From contig CAVTAR010000001.1 of assembly GCA_963732775.1 (NCBI GenBank), forward strand, positions 2,108,001-2,172,000: DNA of 64,000 bases, given 5' to 3'. Below, one piece after another: positions 36,911-47,512 of the stretch. The translations under genes were made by a program, and so were the position numbers. The notes below the pieces were generated by a model. It worked only from the letters and a program-made list of their open reading frames with translations. It made no database searches and was not told the origin of the DNA. Within the stretch, counting starts at the first letter, position 1; each line of letters starts with the position of its first letter. Origin of the DNA: CAVRQM01 sp963732775. Its GTDB lineage: Bacteria > Pseudomonadota > Alphaproteobacteria > Acetobacterales > Acetobacteraceae.

Positions 36911-38382
36911 CCTATACCCTGGAAGGCACGACCGGCACCTGGGAGATCGTCGTGGGCCTGGAGGTCCACGCGCAGGTCGTCAGCCAGTCGAAACTGTTCT
37001 CCGGCGCCTCGGCCACCTACGGCGCGGAGCCGAACACGCAGGTCAGCTTCGTCGACGCCGCCTTCCCCGGGATGCTGCCGGTCATCAACCGCGCGTGCGT
37101 CGCGCAAGCCGTGCGCACCGGCCTCGGCATCGACGCGCACGTGAACCTGGTCAGCCGGTTCGACCGCAAGAACTACTTCTACGCCGACCTGCCCGCCGGC
37201 TACCAGATCAGCCAATACGAACACCCCATCGTCGGCGCCGGCAGCGTCACCGTCGAACTCGCCGACGGCAGCAGCAAGCGGATTGGCGTGACGCGCCTGC
37301 ACCTGGAGCAGGACGCGGGCAAGAGCCTGCATGACCAGCACGCGACCAAGAGCTTCATCGACCTCAACCGCGCCGGCGTCGCACTGATGGAGATTGTCAG
37401 CGAGCCCGACATCCGCAGCCCCGAGGAGGCCGGCGCCTACCTGCGCAAGCTGCGCACCATCCTGCGCTACCTCGGCACCTGCGACGGCAACATGGAGGAG
37501 GGGTCGATGCGCGCCGACGTGAACGTCTCCGTCCGCCACGCCGGCGAGCCGTTCCGCACCCGCTGCGAGATCAAGAACGTCAACTCCGTCCGCTTCGTGA
37601 TGCAGGCGATCGAGGCCGAGGCGCGGCGGCAGGTCGCGGTGTGGGAGGATGGCGGCACGGTCGAGCAGGAGACCCGCCTCTACGACGTGGCGCGCGGGCA
37701 GACCCGGTCGATGCGGAGCAAGGAGGACGCGCACGACTACCGCTACTTCCCCGACCCGGACCTGCTGCCGCTCGTCCTCGACCCGGCCTGGATCGAGGGG
37801 CTGCGCGCCGCGCTGCCGGAACTGCCGGACGCCAAGCGCGCGCGGTTCGTGGCCGAGTACGGCATCCCCGCCTACGACGCCGGCGTGCTGGTGGCCGAGC
37901 AGGCGACGGCCGACTTCTTCGAGACGCTGGCGCGCGGGCGCGACGGCGTGCAGGCGGTGCGCTGGATGATCGGCGACTTCTTCGCCGGCCTGAACCGGCT
38001 CGGGCGGCCGATCGAGGACAGCCCCGTCTCCGCTGGCCAGCTCGGCGCGCTGCTCGACCTGATGGCCGACGGCACCATCAATGGCCGCATCGGCAAGGAC
38101 GTGCTTGAGGCGATGATGGACACCGGCGAGGACCCCGCCGCCATCATCGAGGCGCGCGGGCTGCGCCAGGTGACGGACACGGGCGCCATCGACGCCGCCG
38201 TGGACGCGGTGCTGGCGGCCAACCCGGACAAGCTCGCCGACTATCGCGCCGGCAAGGAGAAGCTGTTCGGCTTCTTCGTCGGCCAGGTGATGAAGGCCAC
38301 CGGCGGCCGCGCCAACCCCGCGCTGGTGAACCAGGCGGTGCAGGGCCGCCTCGCCTCGGGCGGCGCCCCGCTCCCGCGCTGA
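36907..38382 (+). CDS. gatB: Aspartyl/glutamyl-tRNA(Asn/Gln) amidotransferase subunit B
   Basis: 491 residues from the GTG at 36907, with AGGAGG six bases upstream. GatB phosphorylates the mischarged tRNA and transfers ammonia. WEIVVGLEVHAQ, SQSKLFSGA, YQISQYEHPIVG, DLNRAGVALMEIVSEPD and the C-terminal YqeY-like tail (GRANPALVNQAVQGRL) are intact. Its coding is normal GC-rich, in contrast to the gene just upstream. Confidence 0.96.
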   Translation: MTYTLEGTTGTWEIVVGLEVHAQVVSQSKLFSGASATYGAEPNTQVSFVDAAFPGMLPVINRACVAQAVRTGLGIDAHVNLVSRFDRKNYFYADLPAGYQISQYEHPIVGAGSVTVELADGSSKRIGVTRLHLEQDAGKSLHDQHATKSFIDLNRAGVALMEIVSEPDIRSPEEAGAYLRKLRTILRYLGTCDGNMEEGSMRADVNVSVRHAGEPFRTRCEIKNVNSVRFVMQAIEAEARRQVAVWEDGGTVEQETRLYDVARGQTRSMRSKEDAHDYRYFPDPDLLPLVLDPAWIEGLRAALPELPDAKRARFVAEYGIPAYDAGVLVAEQATADFFETLARGRDGVQAVRWMIGDFFAGLNRLGRPIEDSPVSAGQLGALLDLMADGTINGRIGKDVLEAMMDTGEDPAAIIEARGLRQVTDTGAIDAAVDAVLAANPDKLADYRAGKEKLFGFFVGQVMKATGGRANPALVNQAVQGRLASGGAPLPR

Positions 38383-38542
38383 ACCGCTGGCGCGCGTGCG
38401 GCAGCGCGAAGTCCGGCTGCCGCAGCAGTCGGCGGCGCGGCTGGCCGGGTCGCACCGGCAACCGGCTGCCGGCGATTTGACCCGACGGCGGCGGATGCCT
38501 ATGACGACCTGGCAAACGTCGTGTGACCACGCTTCTCCCGGC

Positions 38543-38635
38543 GGAGGGGTGGCCGAGCGGCTGAAGGCGACGGTTTGCTAAACCGTTGTACATCGTAAAG
38601 GTGTACCGTGGGTTCGAATCCCATCCCCTCCGCCA
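38543..38635 (+). tRNA. tRNA-Ser (anticodon GCU)
   Basis: The acceptor stem GGAGGGG pairs with CCCCTCC at the 3' end, followed by discriminator G and an encoded CCA. The anticodon stem CGGTT/AACCG encloses TGCTAAA with anticodon GCT. A long variable arm (GTACATCGTAAAGGTGTAC) and a normal GGTTCGAATCC T-arm complete a class II tRNA of 93 bases. The flanking stretches 38383-38542 and 38636-38735 hold no other gene; no integrase or attachment duplicate is visible beside it. Confidence 0.97.
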
Positions 38636-38735
38636 AGTACACCCTGCAAGCGCATCGAGCGCGCGCCCGGCAAGGCAGCCCATTGGCGCCGGCCCGGATA
38701 GTGCTTTACTCGCCGGACACCGAGGGGGACCGCCG

Positions 38736-40371
38736 ATGCCCAACGCATGGATGCCGGGCCGCCGTGACCTGGCCAGGCTGGCCGCCGCCCTGGTCGCGGT
38801 CGGCTCCGGGCGGGCGCGGGCGGCCGCCTCCGGCCAGGTGGTCGACGCCTTCACCCAGGAGGCGGTCAACTTCAACCCGCTGCTCTATGTCAACACCGGG
38901 GTGGAGACGGCGGTCGAGTTCACGGTGTTCGACTCGCTGTGGCAGCTCGACCCGAAGGGCGCGTTCATCCCGAACCTCGCCGTCGAGGTGCCGACGCAGC
39001 AGAACGGCGGCATCAGCGCCGACGGCCGCACCTGGACCATCAAGCTGCGTCCCGGCGTCACCTGGCACGACGGCCAGCCCTTCACCGCCGCCGACGTGAT
39101 CTTCACGCTCGAGACGCTGCTGAACCCGAAGATCGCCGTGCGCAGCCGCAACGGCCACGACCACGTCGCGCACTACGAGGCGCCGGACGACCATACGATC
39201 CGGGTGACGCTGAAGGACGACTACGCGCCCTATCTCGTGTCCTGGCAGAAGACCTCGATCGTGCCCAGGCACATCCTGGAGCATGAGGCGGACATCAGCA
39301 CCGCCGCCTTCAACACCAACCCGGTCGGCACCGGGCCGTATGTGTTCAAGAGCCGGGTGGCCGGCAGCCACATCGAGTTCGCGCCGAACCCGACCTACCA
39401 TCGCGGCGCGCCGAAGGTGACGAGCCTGATCCAGAAATACGTCCCCGACCAGCAGACGCTGTACGCCCAGTACCAGACCGGCGAGGTGGACATCTTCGAC
39501 GTGATCCAGGGCATCCCGCCGCTGCTCTACAGCCGCGCCCGGCAGCTCGCCGGCACCTCGACGCAGCTCACCTCGCAGCCGTTCGTGGAGTTCATCTACT
39601 TCAACTGCGGCAAGCCGATGTTCGCCGACAAGCGGGTGCGCCAGGCGCTCTACATGGCGGTCGACAAGAAGGGCTGGTCGGAGGCGGTCTATTACGGCCT
39701 GCCGTCGCCGACGCTGAGCTGGCTGCCGCCCAAGCACTGGGCCTACAACACCGCGCTGAAGGACCCCGGCCTCGACCCGCAGAAGGCCGCCGCCCTGCTC
39801 GACGCGGCGGGCTGGAAGCATCGGCGGCGACGGCGTGCGCGCGAAGGACGGCGTGAAGCTCGCGTTCACCATGTCCACCACCGCCGGCAACAAGAGCCGC
39901 GAGCAGGCGCAGCAGCTTGTGCAGCAGAACTGGAAGAAGATCGGCGTCGCCATGACCATCAAGAACATGCCGGCCTCGGTGGTGTGGGGCGACTACACGG
40001 TCAAGAGCCAGTTCGACACGCTGATGGTCGCCTGGGACCCGCTGCTCTACCCCGACCCCGACTACACCGACCGCATCCACAGCAAGCTGATCCCGGCCAA
40101 GACCGGCACCGGCTCCAACTACGTGCAGTACGAGAACCCGGAGGTGGACGCGCTCACCGAGCGGGCCACCGCGACCGTGGGCCAGGCCGAGCGCAAGGCG
40201 ATCTACGACCGGCTGCAGGAGATCCTGCTGGAGGACGTGCCGTTCGCGCCGATCTTCGCCTATGAGGTGCCGGTCGGCATCCACGACCGGATCGGCAACT
40301 ACCTGGCCAACCCCTACACCGCCTGCAACTCGTGGAACGTCGGGGAGTGGACCGGCGTCCTGACGGCGTGA
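38736..40371 (+). pseudogene. Peptide/nickel-type ABC transporter substrate-binding protein, one frameshift
   Basis: About 545 residues when joined. A twin-arginine-like GRRDLARL signal begins the protein, followed by family 5 binding-protein motifs (FDSLWQLDPKGAFIPNLA, WTIKLRPGVTWHDGQPFTAADVIFTLE, NPVGTGPYVF). Near 39823 one base is gained between GWK and GGDGVRAKDG, after which the frame runs cleanly to the end. The start has GAGGGGGA upstream. It is the first gene of a five-gene dipeptide/oligopeptide importer; the ligand is unknown. Confidence 0.87.
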
Positions 40372-41328
40372 TGGGCGGGTTCGTCGCGCGCCGCCTGGGC
40401 CAGGCGTGCCTGCTGCTGCTCGGCGTCTCGGTGATCGGCTTCGCGCTGATGCACCTGGCGCCCGGCGGGCCGCTCGCGGTCTACACGATGAACCCCACCA
40501 TCACCGCCCAGGACATCGAGCGGGTTAAACACCAGTTCGGCCTCGATCAGCCGGTCTACGTGCAATACGCCCGTTGGGCGGCCGGCATGCTGACCGGGCA
40601 CTGGGGGTTCAGCTTCTTCGGCGGCGAGCCGGTGGCGCGCATCGTGCTGGGCCGGGTGCCGGCCACGCTCGAACTGATGGGCAGCAGCATGGCGCTCGCC
40701 CTGGTCGGCGGCGTGGCCATCGGCACGCTGGCGGCGCTGCGCCGCAACACTGCCTTCGACTACGCGACCGCGGCCGGCGCGATGCTGGCGCTGTCGCTGC
40801 CGACCTTCTGGTTCGGGCTGCTCGGCATCTACGTGTTCGCCCAGTCGCTCGGCTGGCTGCCGGCCGGCGGCATCGCCAGCAGCGGCGGCGGCGGCGTGGC
40901 CGACCGGCTGTGGCATCTGCTGCTGCCGATGCTGGTGCTGGCGTTCGTGCTGGTCGCGCAATGGAGCCGCTACACCCGCTGCGCGATGATCGACATCCTG
41001 GGCCAGGACTACATCCGCACGGCGCGCGCCAAGGGCCTGTCCAGCGGGCGCGTGCTCTGGGGGCACGGGCTGCGCGCCGCCCTGGTGCCGCTGGTGACGC
41101 TGCTCGGCCTGCAACTGCCGCTGCTGGTCGGCGGCGCCCTGGTCACGGAGACGGTGTTCGGCTGGCCCGGCATGGGGCTGCTGTTCGTCAACGCGCTCGG
41201 CACGCGCGACTACCCGGTGCTGATGGCGATCCTGATGGTGGGCGCCGCTGATCGTGGTGCTCGGCAACCTGCTGGCCGACGTGCTGGCGGCGCTGATCGA
41301 CCCGCGCATCCGCGCCGCGCATGTCTGA
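40371..41328 (+). pseudogene. Peptide-type ABC transporter permease (DppB-like), one frameshift
   Basis: About 318 residues. MGGFVARRLGQACLLLLGVS, GPLAVYTMNPTITAQD and the EAA loop DYIRTARAKGLSSGRVLWGHGLR are typical DppB. The frame changes near 41248, in the last membrane helix, where LIVVLGNLLADVLAALIDPRIR continues to 41328. Without correction the last helix would be lost. TGATG overlap with the binding-protein gene. Confidence 0.86.
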
Positions 41329-42202
41329 CGTCGTCCTCGCGACGCCGCTGGCCGAGATCGGTCGCGCGCCCGCGCGGCTCGGTGCTGCGGCGGTTCGCGC
41401 GGCACCGGCTCGCCGTGGTCGGGTTGCTGCTGCTGGTGCTGCTGCTGGTCGGCGCGGCCGGCGCGCCCTGGCTCGCGCCCAGCGATCCCGACGATATCGA
41501 CATCGTCAACCGCTACGCGCTCGCCGCTGTCGCCGGGCCACCTGCTCGGGTCCGACGACCTCGGCCGCGACGTGCTGAGCCGGCTGATGTTCGCCGGGCG
41601 GATCTCGCTCTCGGTCGGCATCGCGGCGATGCTGGTGACACTCGTCGTCGGCTTCGCGGTGGGCGCCTTCGCCGCCTATCACGGCGGCTGGCTGGACACC
41701 GTGCTGATGCGGCTGACCGACATGATGCTGTGCTTCCCGTCGGTGTTCCTGCTGCTGTTCGTCGCCGCCTTCGTCACGCCCACGCTGGTCTCCATCGCGC
41801 TGATGATCGGGCTGACCTGCTGGATGGAGATCGCGCGACTCGTCCACGCGCAGATCTCTCGCTGAAATCGGCGGACTTCATCACCGCGGCGCGCATGGCG
41901 GGTGCCCCCTCGTGGCGCATCGTGGCGCGCCAGATCCTGCCCAACACGCTCGCCCCGATCCTGGTCGCGGCCACGCTCAACACCGCCAACGCGATCCTGC
42001 TCGAGAGCTACATCAGCTTCCTCGGCTACGGCATCCAGCCGCCGGCGGCGAGCTGGGGCAACATGCTGACCAACGCGCAGAGCGACTTCACCGTCGACCC
42101 GTGGCTCGCGGTGTTCCCGGGCCTCGCCATCACGCTCGCGGTCGCGAGCTTCAACTTCATCGGCGACGGCCTGCGCGACGCGCTGGACCCCCGGCTGCAT
42201 CG

Positions 42203-42206
<4 letters not shown>
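41321..42206 (+). pseudogene. Peptide-type ABC transporter permease (DppC-like), three frameshifts
   Basis: The ATG at 41321 overlaps the end of the DppB-like gene by eight bases. Segments in order: SVLRRFARHRLAVVGLLLLVLLLVG, then LLGSDDLGRDVLSRLMFAGRISLSVGIAA, then the EAA loop SADFITAARMAGAPSWRIVARQILPNTLAPI and an intact C-terminus to DALDPRLHR. Frame changes lie near 41370, 41540 and 41860. All DppC motifs remain in place, consistent with misread single bases. Confidence 0.84.
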
Positions 42207-43143
<937 letters not shown>

Positions 43144-43147
<4 letters not shown>

Positions 43148-44109
43148 GCCTGGTCGAGGCGGTCGGCCTGTCGCGCCACTACGCCGTCGGGCGGCGCGTG
43201 CTGCGCGCGCTGGACCGGGTCGACCTCGCGATCGGCCGGGGCGAGACCCTGGGCCTGGTGGGCGAGAGCGGCTCCGGCAAGTCCACGCTCGGGCGCACCC
43301 TGCTCGGACTGCAGCCTCCCACCCGGGGCGTGGTCCGCTTCGACGGCGCGGACATCGCCGGCGCCCGGGGCGAGCGGCTGCGCGCGTTGCGGCGGCGGCG
43401 CGGGCTGGTGTTCCAGGACCCCTCCGGCGCGCTCAACCCGCGCATGACGGTGGGGTCCACCCTGCGCGAGCACCTCGCGGTGCAGGGGTTTTCGCGCGCG
43501 GCCATCGCGGCGCGCGTGCCGGAGGTGCTGCACCAGTCCGGCCTCGATCCGGGGCTTGCCGCGCGCTATCCGCACGAGCTGTCGGGCGGCCAGCGGCAGC
43601 GCGCGGTGATCGCCCGGGCCATCAGCACCGACCCCGACTTCATCGTCGCCGACGAGCCGGTCTCGGCACTGGACGTGTCCACCCGGGCGCAGATCATCAA
43701 CCTGCTGCGCGGCCTGCAACGCGCACGCGGGCTGTCGATGCTGTTCATCTCGCACGACCTCTCGGTGGTCGCGCACACCACCCAGCGGGTCGCCGTGCTG
43801 TACCTCGGGCGGGTGGTCGAGGTGGCGCCGCGTGCCCGGCTGTTCGCGGCCCCGCTGCACCCCTACACGCACGCGCTGCTGTCCGCGGTGCCGCTGGCCG
43901 ACCCGGTGCGCGAGCAGGCACGCCAGCGGGTGATCCTCGCCGGCGACACGCCGGACCCCACCGCGCCGCCCCCCGGCTGCGCCTTCCACCCGCGCTGCCC
44001 CCGCGCGACCAGCATCTGCCGCGCCGAGGAGCCGGCGCTGCTCGGCCATGCGCCGCTCCAGTTCGCGGCCTGCCACCATCCCGGCCCGCCGCCATCCGTG
44101 GTGCCCTGA
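43144..44109 (+). CDS. Peptide-type ABC transporter ATP-binding protein (DppF-like)
   Basis: 321 residues, intact. Walker A GESGSGKST (residues 40-48), signature LSGGQ (146-150), Walker B FIVADEP (166-172) and the oligopeptide/dipeptide C-terminal extension with CAFHPRCPRAT. It pairs with the DppD-like subunit to drive peptide uptake. ATGA overlap with the previous gene. Confidence 0.93.
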
Positions 44110-44116
44110 CGGCGCA

Positions 44117-44130
44117 CGGGCGATCGCCCG
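44117..44130. terminator. Palindrome between convergent operons
   Basis: CGGGCGATCGCCCG, a perfect 14-base palindrome between the DppF-like stop (44109) and the convergent lactonase stop (44140). It may act as a weak bidirectional terminator. Confidence 0.35.
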
Positions 44131-44139
44131 CGTCCGGGC

Positions 44140-45237
44140 TTACCGCCCGAGGCGCACGCACATCGGCGAGCCCACCGCCAGCCGCGCGACCGGCCCGGAC
44201 AATCGGCCGTCCGACGGATCGCGCCGCAGGACGATCACCTCGTGGTCGTCCTGGCAGCCGACCAGCAGCCACTCCCCGCCCGGATGCAGCGCGAAGTGGC
44301 GCGGCGTCCGCCCGGTGGCGTGGCGTGCGATCCAGCCGAGCTGCCCTGCCCCGCCCACCTCCAGCACCGCGATGCTGTCATCGCCGCGGTTCGACACGTA
44401 GACGAACCGCCCGTCCGGCGCGGCCTGGACCGCGGCCGCGTGGCTGCGGCCGCGAAACGCCGCCGGCAGGCTCGAGGCGGCGGCGGCGATGCGCAGCGTG
44501 GCGCCATCCCACGCGAGCGACGTGACGGTGTTGTCCAGCTCGCCCGTGACGACGGCCAGGTCGGGCCGCACCCACGCGAGGTGCCGCGGCCCGCAGCCCG
44601 GCGGCATCCGCAGCTCGCTGACCTGGGCGAACCGCCCGGTCGTCGGGTGCAGCGAATGGACCACGACGCGGTCGGTCCCCAGGTCGGCCACGAGCACGTG
44701 GCGGCCGTCCGGGGCGGCCAGCACGCAATGCGGGTGCGGGCCCTCCTGCCGCTCGGGATCGGGGCCGGAGCCGACATGGACCACGCCATCGGCGGCCGGC
44801 CCCAGCCCGCCATCCGGCTCGACGGGAAAGCTCACCACGGCCCGGGCCGGCCGCGCGCCGTCCTCGCCCAGGCGATAGTTCGCCACCAGCACCCACCGCC
44901 CGGACGGGTCGAGCGACACGTGCGCCGCGACGCTGCCCAGGGTCGGCTGCTTGTTGATGTAGGTCAGCCCGCCCGCGTCGCCGATCGCATAGGCGCTCAC
45001 CACGCCCTCGTGCCAGCCGTACACCTCGCTGGTCGCGTACAGCCGCCGCCCGTCGGCGGAGACGGCGAGGAAGCTCGGGTTGTCGATGCCTTCGGTGTGC
45101 GAGACAAGGTGCAGCGCGCCGGTGTGCAGATCCAGCGACAGCACCGCGATGCCGCGGCCGTGGGCGCCCCCCGGGTACGGAGCCGGGCGGTTCAGGCAGC
45201 CGACGAACGCCAGCGACGACCGCCCTGCCACCCTCAC
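44140..45237 (-). CDS. Lactonase of the YbhE/6-phosphogluconolactonase family
   Basis: 365 residues folded as a seven-bladed beta-propeller. FVGCLNRP, the NPSFLAVSADGRRLYATSEV and HPHCVLAAPDGRHVLVADLGTDRV blocks and GCGPRHLAW are family hallmarks. It would hydrolyse a sugar-acid lactone, perhaps one formed by the SDR of this operon, in the cytosol. It is the last gene of an 11-gene operon; its GTG overlaps the enolase-like stop by four bases. Because zwf is elsewhere, a phosphogluconolactone substrate is not assured. Confidence 0.85.
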   Translation of the reverse strand: MRVAGRSSLAFVGCLNRPAPYPGGAHGRGIAVLSLDLHTGALHLVSHTEGIDNPSFLAVSADGRRLYATSEVYGWHEGVVSAYAIGDAGGLTYINKQPTLGSVAAHVSLDPSGRWVLVANYRLGEDGARPARAVVSFPVEPDGGLGPAADGVVHVGSGPDPERQEGPHPHCVLAAPDGRHVLVADLGTDRVVVHSLHPTTGRFAQVSELRMPPGCGPRHLAWVRPDLAVVTGELDNTVTSLAWDGATLRIAAAASSLPAAFRGRSHAAAVQAAPDGRFVYVSNRGDDSIAVLEVGGAGQLGWIARHATGRTPRHFALHPGGEWLLVGCQDDHEVIVLRRDPSDGRLSGPVARLAVGSPMCVRLGR

Positions 45238-46502
45238 CCCGCCTGCCCGGCATGGTTTCCGCCCGCGAGAGCCTCCTCGATGCGCAGCATCTCGTTCCAC
45301 TTGGCCATCCGCTCCGAGCGCGCGAAGGAGCCGACCTTGAACTGCCCGGCGCCCCAGCCCACCGCCAGGTGCGCGATGGTGGTGTCCTCGGTCTCGCCCG
45401 ACCGCGCCGAGACGATCGTGGCCATGCCGGCATCGCGGGCGGCCCGGAACGCGGCCAGCGTCTCGCTCACCGTCCCGGCCTGGTTCGGCTTGACCAGCAC
45501 CGCGTTGCACTGGCGCGCGGCGGCCGCCCGGCGGACCCGTGCGGCCGAGGTCACGAGCAGGTCGTCGCCCACCACCTGCACGCGGTCGCCGAACGCCGCG
45601 GTGAAGGCGCGGAACCCTTCGGCGTCGTGCTGGTCGAGCGGGTCCTCGATGCTGGCGATCGGGTAGCGGTCCAGCCAGCGGCCGAGCAGCGCGATCAGCC
45701 CGTCGCGGTCCAGCTCCCGGCCGTCGCGCGCCAGCACGTAGCGACCGTCGACGCAGAACGCCGAGGCGGCGATGTCGAGCGCGATGGCGACCTGCTCGCC
45801 GGGGACGAACCCGGCGCGCTCGATCGCGTCGACCAGCCGGTCGAGCGCTTCCTCGTTGGAGCCGAAGGCCGGCCAGAAGCCGCCCTCGTCGGCAACCCCC
45901 TGCAGCAAGCCCCGCTCGGCCATGATCTGGCCGGCCGCCCGGTAGACCTCGGCCGTGCGGTCCAGCGCCTCGGCGAAGCTGCCGGCCGACGGGCACGTGA
46001 CCATGAAGTCCTGCACGTCGACGCGGCGCGCCGCATGGGCGCCGCCGCCGAATATCTGGATCTGCGGCGCCGGCATCCGCCTCGGCCCGCCGCCCGCGAG
46101 ATGGCGCCACAGCGGCCGGCCGGCGGCGCGGGCGGCGGCGTGCAGCGTCGCCATGCTGGCGGCGATCGTCGCGTTGCCGCCCAGCCGCGCCTTGTCCGGC
46201 GTGCCGTCGAGCGCGATCAGCGCGGCGTCCACCGCCTCCTGGTCCGACCCGTCGCGTCCGAGCAGGGCGCGGGCGATCTCGCCGTCGATGGCGGCCAGCG
46301 CCCGGCGCACGTCGCGGCCGCCGAACGCAGCCCCGCCGTCGCGCCGGTCGACCGCCTCGCCCGACCCCACCGAGGCCCCGGCGGGCGCCATGGCCCGGCC
46401 CACCGCGCCGCCCGCGAGATGCACCTCGGCCTCCAGCGTCGGATGGCCGCGCGAATCCCAGACGCGGCGGCCGACCACGCGGCATATGCTGGTGTCGCTC
46501 AC
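45234..46502 (-). CDS. Enolase-family protein with altered active site
   Basis: 422 residues covering both enolase domains. Metal ligands Asp243, Glu286 and Asp313 and catalytic Glu206 (DEGGF) and Lys338 (VKPNQ) are kept, as is Lys389. But the usual Glu of QEFM is Asp165 (VQDFM), the His of SHRSGETED is Ala366 (SARSGETED), and the SGAST loop reads AGASV. These changes set it apart from housekeeping enolase and suggest a different 2-phospho-acid substrate or slower 2-phosphoglycerate turnover. GTGA overlaps on both sides place it between a kinase and a lactonase gene. Confidence 0.88.
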   Translation of the reverse strand: MSDTSICRVVGRRVWDSRGHPTLEAEVHLAGGAVGRAMAPAGASVGSGEAVDRRDGGAAFGGRDVRRALAAIDGEIARALLGRDGSDQEAVDAALIALDGTPDKARLGGNATIAASMATLHAAARAAGRPLWRHLAGGGPRRMPAPQIQIFGGGAHAARRVDVQDFMVTCPSAGSFAEALDRTAEVYRAAGQIMAERGLLQGVADEGGFWPAFGSNEEALDRLVDAIERAGFVPGEQVAIALDIAASAFCVDGRYVLARDGRELDRDGLIALLGRWLDRYPIASIEDPLDQHDAEGFRAFTAAFGDRVQVVGDDLLVTSAARVRRAAAARQCNAVLVKPNQAGTVSETLAAFRAARDAGMATIVSARSGETEDTTIAHLAVGWGAGQFKVGSFARSERMAKWNEMLRIEEALAGGNHAGQAG

Positions 46503-47512
46503 GCGCAACGGCCGGCCAGGGCCGCCGCCCAGGCGGCACGCACCGCCTCCAGCGTCGCCGGCGGGTGGACGATCAGGGGAATGGCCACGGCGCGGACCAG
46601 GTCGCGGTCGGCCTCGTCGGTCACGTACTCCACCGGCGACTTGCCATCGACGCGCGCGAGCAGCAGCGCCGGCAGCAGCCGCGCCGCCCCAGCCTGGGCG
46701 ATCTGCGCCGTGTCGCCGGCGGCGCGCGCGTAGGCGTGGTGAAGCTGCGCGAAGCAGTCGAGGAAGCCCGCCGTCGCCGCCGGCCGCCACAGGCATTTCA
46801 GCAGCAGGTGGTTCAGGCAGAATGCCAGGTCGAACGCCGGCTCGCCATAGCAGGCGCATTCCGCATCCAGCAGCACCGGCCCGCGCGGGCCGCACAGGAT
46901 GTTCTTCGGCGACACGTCGCCATGCACCAGCGCCCGGCGCGTGGCCTGCGTCCGTGCCGACAGCGCCAGCAGCGGTGCCGCCACCGCCGGATGCCGCCGC
47001 GCCGCGGCCTCCAAGTAGGGCTCGAGCCGGATGGCATGGAAGATCGGGCCGCTGTCGAACCTCGCCGCGAGGTCCGGCCGGTCCAGCGTGGCAGCATGGA
47101 TGCGCGCGAGGCAGGCGCCGACCGCCGCCGCGAAGGCGGGGTCGGCGCGGCCGGCGCGCAGTTCGTCCTTCCACACCGGATGGCGTTCGGGGTCGAGCCA
47201 CTCCATCGCGAACAGCCCGCTCGATGCGTCGTGACCGAGCACCGCCGGCACGTGGCCGGGCACGATAGCCGCCGCCTCGCGCAGCCAGGCGACCTCGTAG
47301 GCGTTGCGCGCCACCGGCGCGTGCCACTCGGCTGCGACGCGCAGCCTGGCCAGCGCCCGCTTGACCACGAAGCGGCGCCCGCCCGCCTCGACGCGGAAGA
47401 TGTCTGACGCCACCCCGCCGGCGAGCGGCACCAGCCGCGTTTGCGTGTCGTGCGGCAGGCCCATGCGCTCCAGGGCTCGCAGGATCGCCGGCCGGTCGGG
47501 CGGCGAGGTCAC
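46499..47512 (-). CDS. APH-fold small-molecule kinase
   Basis: 337 residues with the aminoglycoside-phosphotransferase fold. Nucleotide-site Lys51 (FVVKRAL), catalytic HGD at 198-200 followed by Asn204 (HGDVSPKNIL), and metal-binding Asp216 with Glu218 (LLDAECA), then the FDLAFCLNHLLLK helix. In a sugar operon, a role as a sugar or sugar-acid kinase is more likely than antibiotic resistance. It overlaps the enolase-like gene by four bases, suggesting it makes that enzyme's phosphorylated substrate. The substrate is an inference. Confidence 0.85.
   Translation of the reverse strand: MTSPPDRPAILRALERMGLPHDTQTRLVPLAGGVASDIFRVEAGGRRFVVKRALARLRVAAEWHAPVARNAYEVAWLREAAAIVPGHVPAVLGHDASSGLFAMEWLDPERHPVWKDELRAGRADPAFAAAVGACLARIHAATLDRPDLAARFDSGPIFHAIRLEPYLEAAARRHPAVAAPLLALSARTQATRRALVHGDVSPKNILCGPRGPVLLDAECACYGEPAFDLAFCLNHLLLKCLWRPAATAGFLDCFAQLHHAYARAAGDTAQIAQAGAARLLPALLLARVDGKSPVEYVTDEADRDLVRAVAIPLIVHPPATLEAVRAAWAAALAGRCA

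Noticed and set aside
38543..38635. tRNA-Ser as an attachment site of an integrated element
   Set aside because: No integrase gene and no second copy of the tRNA 3' end was seen downstream in the window.
44140..46539. A single long minus-strand frame spanning the lactonase and part of the enolase region, suggesting a fusion
   Set aside because: The enolase domain is in another frame with its own start and stop; the overlap is a normal 4-base GTGA junction.
46499..47512. Aminoglycoside resistance gene
   Set aside because: The APH fold alone is not enough; its position inside a sugar operon favours a metabolic kinase.
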